Of a stretch of 64,000 nucleotides of DNA, positions 62,042-64,000 are shown piece by piece (the first letter of the stretch is position 1; each line of letters begins with the position of its first letter). The DNA lies in assembly GCA_902779395.1 (NCBI GenBank), contig CACZBK010000014.1:1-64000 (forward strand). The letters run 5' to 3'. The notes under the pieces were generated by a model. That model saw nothing but the letters and a program-made list of their open reading frames with translations. It made no database searches and was not told where the DNA came from. Source of the DNA: an uncultured Lachnospiraceae bacterium. GTDB taxonomy: Bacteria > Bacillota > Clostridia > Lachnospirales > Lachnospiraceae. The position numbers were made by a program, and so were the translations under genes.

Positions 62042-64000
62042 CTAGATCAACGCATTTGAATCAATGATAAGTGCCACCTCACCGTCGCCTAAAATGGTGG
62101 CGCCGCTTATAAACTTACACTTGTTGATATACTTGCCCATGGACTTGATGACTATCTCCTGCTGGCCGATGAGCTGGTCCACCACAAGTCCCGCCTGCTT
62201 ATCTCCCTTCTTTGCGATAACTACTATCATATCGGAATCCGGATCACGCTGCGAAGTACATCCAAGGATCTCATCAAGTCTTAAGATGGGGATGACCGTG
62301 CCGCGAAGGTTGATAACTTCCTTGCTCTCTACGGTCTTTACATCCCTGGGACTGATATTCTCTATGGTCTGTATACCGCTTAATGCTATCGCATATTTTT
62401 CACCTCCGACGACTACCATCAGAGCCTGGATGATAGCCAGGGTCAGCGGCAGACGGATGGAGAAGGTCGTACCTTCGCCTAATTTGGTCTTAACATCAAC
62501 TTCGCCGGATAAAGCCTCTATCTTACTCTTTACAACATCAAGCCCGACACCGCGGCCGGAAAGATCGGATACCTGCTTTGCCGTAGAGAAGCTTGGCATG
62601 AACAGAAGATTGATGATATCGGAATCATCTGCGGCATATGCCTGTTCCTCCGTCATGATACCGCGTTCTATAGCCTTCTGCCTTACGCGGTCCACATCGA
62701 TACCATTACCGTCATCACGGACTTCTATAACAACATTGTTACCGTCCTGATATGCATCCAGGAAGATCGATCCCGACTCAGGCTTTCCTTTCGCTATACG
62801 CTCCTGAGGCATTTCAAGACCGTGGTCAGCCGAATTACGGAGCATATGCATAAGAGGATCGCCTATCTCATCTACCACGGTACGGTCGAGCTCAGTCTCT
62901 TCACCGCTCATATACAGTTCCATAGGCTTGCCGAGCTGTTTGGAGATATCCCTTATCATCCTGGGGAATTTGCTTACAACGCTCTCTATGGGGACCATTC
63001 GTACCTTCATGACCGATTCATGAAGGTTGGTGGTCACACTTTCAAGATATTCGATCTGCTCATGCAGCCCGGAAGATGAACCGGACGCATCGGATGTTGC
63101 ACTGCTCACCAGAGAGTTCTTTGCGATGATAAGCTCGCTCACCAGGTTCATCAACGAATCAAGTTTTTCTATATCCACACGTACCGTACGGTTAACAGCC
63201 GGTTTTGATGTGCCTTTTTTCTCTGTCTTTGCTGATGCATTTGAAGCCGCCGGCTCGGGCTTTTTCTTTACCACTTCATTTTTAACCGGCGCAACCGATG
63301 TCCCGGGCTCCGCCTTGGCAGCTTTCTCATCTTCTGCGGGAGCTTCGGCGGATACTGCGGGTTCTTTCTCCGCTTCAGCTTCAGGCGATGCCTGCTCAGC
63401 ATCCAGTACACAGCCTTTTGCATCCGCGATCTCGGAAACGGCTTTGATATCGTTTAAGATGGGTTCCAGTTTGCCCTCAGAAGCTATTATAAGTGAGAAA
63501 TCAAGTTCAAACTTCTCATCTTCTATATCCTGGGTCGAAGGATGGGCAGCTACGATCTCGCCCCTTTCCTCGATAGCTTTAAAAACAAGGAAAGCCCTTG
63601 CTGCCTTGAGCAGACAGCTTTCCTGAACGCTAACCGTAACGTTATAGAGCTTTTTATTTGACATCATGGCATCTTCCAATGCCTTGCGCTCTTCATCCGT
63701 CAGTTCATTTATATTCCATTTGAAGCCTGATGCACCGCCGGCAGCATCAGCCTTAGCGGCAGCCTCTTTTGCAGGCTCTGCCTTTTCCTCAGCCGGTTCT
63801 GCAGACTTTCCTGCGAGTATGTCATTTAATTCTTTGATGATAGGCTCATTATCATTATCACCTTCATCGGCTGTCTCACTGATAACGGAGACATATTCTT
63901 CAATGGCGTCAAGGCAGCGGAACAGAACATCTATCATTCCCGCATTAACCTTCAGCTTTCCGTCACGCACTTCGGAGAAAACATTTTCCATATCATGCGT
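62042..64000 (-). CDS. cheA: Chemotaxis histidine kinase CheA, N-terminus outside the window
   Basis: The reading frame is open to the window edge (Thr-His-Asp before MENVFSEV), so the phosphotransfer start, including the phosphorylated His, lies beyond 64000. Inside are the end of the Hpt domain, a CheY-binding region, a Pro/Ala/Glu linker, the dimer helices (RVDIEKLDSLMNLVSELIIA), the ATPase with HMLRNSADHGLE, DDGNGID and GRGVGLDVV, and a C-terminal CheW-like domain. The kinase phosphorylates CheY and CheB in response to receptors. Confidence 0.97.
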   Translation of the reverse strand, partial: THDMENVFSEVRDGKLKVNAGMIDVLFRCLDAIEEYVSVISETADEGDNDNEPIIKELNDILAGKSAEPAEEKAEPAKEAAAKADAAGGASGFKWNINELTDEERKALEDAMMSNKKLYNVTVSVQESCLLKAARAFLVFKAIEERGEIVAAHPSTQDIEDEKFELDFSLIIASEGKLEPILNDIKAVSEIADAKGCVLDAEQASPEAEAEKEPAVSAEAPAEDEKAAKAEPGTSVAPVKNEVVKKKPEPAASNASAKTEKKGTSKPAVNRTVRVDIEKLDSLMNLVSELIIAKNSLVSSATSDASGSSSGLHEQIEYLESVTTNLHESVMKVRMVPIESVVSKFPRMIRDISKQLGKPMELYMSGEETELDRTVVDEIGDPLMHMLRNSADHGLEMPQERIAKGKPESGSIFLDAYQDGNNVVIEVRDDGNGIDVDRVRQKAIERGIMTEEQAYAADDSDIINLLFMPSFSTAKQVSDLSGRGVGLDVVKSKIEALSGEVDVKTKLGEGTTFSIRLPLTLAIIQALMVVVGGEKYAIALSGIQTIENISPRDVKTVESKEVINLRGTVIPILRLDEILGCTSQRDPDSDMIVVIAKKGDKQAGLVVDQLIGQQEIVIKSMGKYINKCKFISGATILGDGEVALIIDSNALI

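Noticed and set aside
63027-63626. Plus-strand open frame opposite cheA
   Set aside because: It is antisense to the Pro/Ala/Glu linker of CheA and is Ser/Ala-rich only because of the opposite strand's codon use.

Overview
The window looks like a chromosomal segment of a motile, low-GC Gram-positive anaerobe of the class Clostridia, most likely Lachnospiraceae-like. This is inferred from the che-cheC-cheD-fliA cluster placed upstream of rpsB-tsf-pyrH-frr-uppS-cdsA-dxr-rseP, the strong AGGAGG ribosome binding sites, YtrA-type GntR and BlaI-type regulation, and DUF2975/XRE pairs. Every recognised gene except one TetR-family regulator (19106-19648) is on the minus strand, so transcription runs from high to low coordinates. 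No rRNA, tRNA, CRISPR array or intact transposable element was recognised.

From 1 to about 31000 the window is accessory and partly decaying. It holds a two-component pair cut by the window edge, a BlaI repressor with two operators next to a broken BlaR1-like sensor, an HD-domain protein, a coiled-coil protein with a 55-bp tandem repeat at its 3' end, a five-gene GntR/ABC module, small XRE-plus-membrane-protein units, a glycosyltransferase with a flavoprotein, and an iron locus in which feoB is a nonsense-bearing stump joined to a broken fumarylacetoacetate-hydrolase-family gene. Five or six loci here are disrupted by single-base frameshifts, in-frame stops or deletions.

The most interesting part is a metal-homeostasis arrangement that occurs twice. 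In module A (11154 to 5748) a yybP-ykoY type (manganese) riboswitch precedes an ABC ATPase and a large FtsX/MacB-like permease. A second riboswitch of the same type then precedes a single protein that fuses an MntP-type manganese exporter to a full ZIP-family transporter. In module B (29450 to 24386) a TetR regulator with three matching operators precedes a paralogous ATPase (frameshifted), a paralogous permease and a stand-alone ZIP transporter. The shared order ATPase-permease-ZIP, together with manganese riboswitch control, points to an uncharacterised link between this ABC family and Mn/Zn handling.

From 31000 to 64000 the window is mainly a core region: a TPR/DUF4037/DUF4125 protein, the rseP-dxr-cdsA-uppS-frr-pyrH cell envelope and translation block headed by an unusual acidic bactofilin, a polysaccharide deacetylase, a GH127-type glycosidase, a VWA/MoxR/leucine-rich-repeat trio, tsf and rpsB, a four-gene secreted/membrane cluster (transglutaminase-like protein, GT-C glycosyltransferase-like protein, two membrane-anchored proteins), and the tail of the motility operon (cheA, cheW, cheC, cheD, a small membrane protein, the FliA sigma factor, a FapA/DUF342 protein and two coupled proteins of unknown role). 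The cheA gene runs off the right edge and a histidine kinase gene runs off the left edge.
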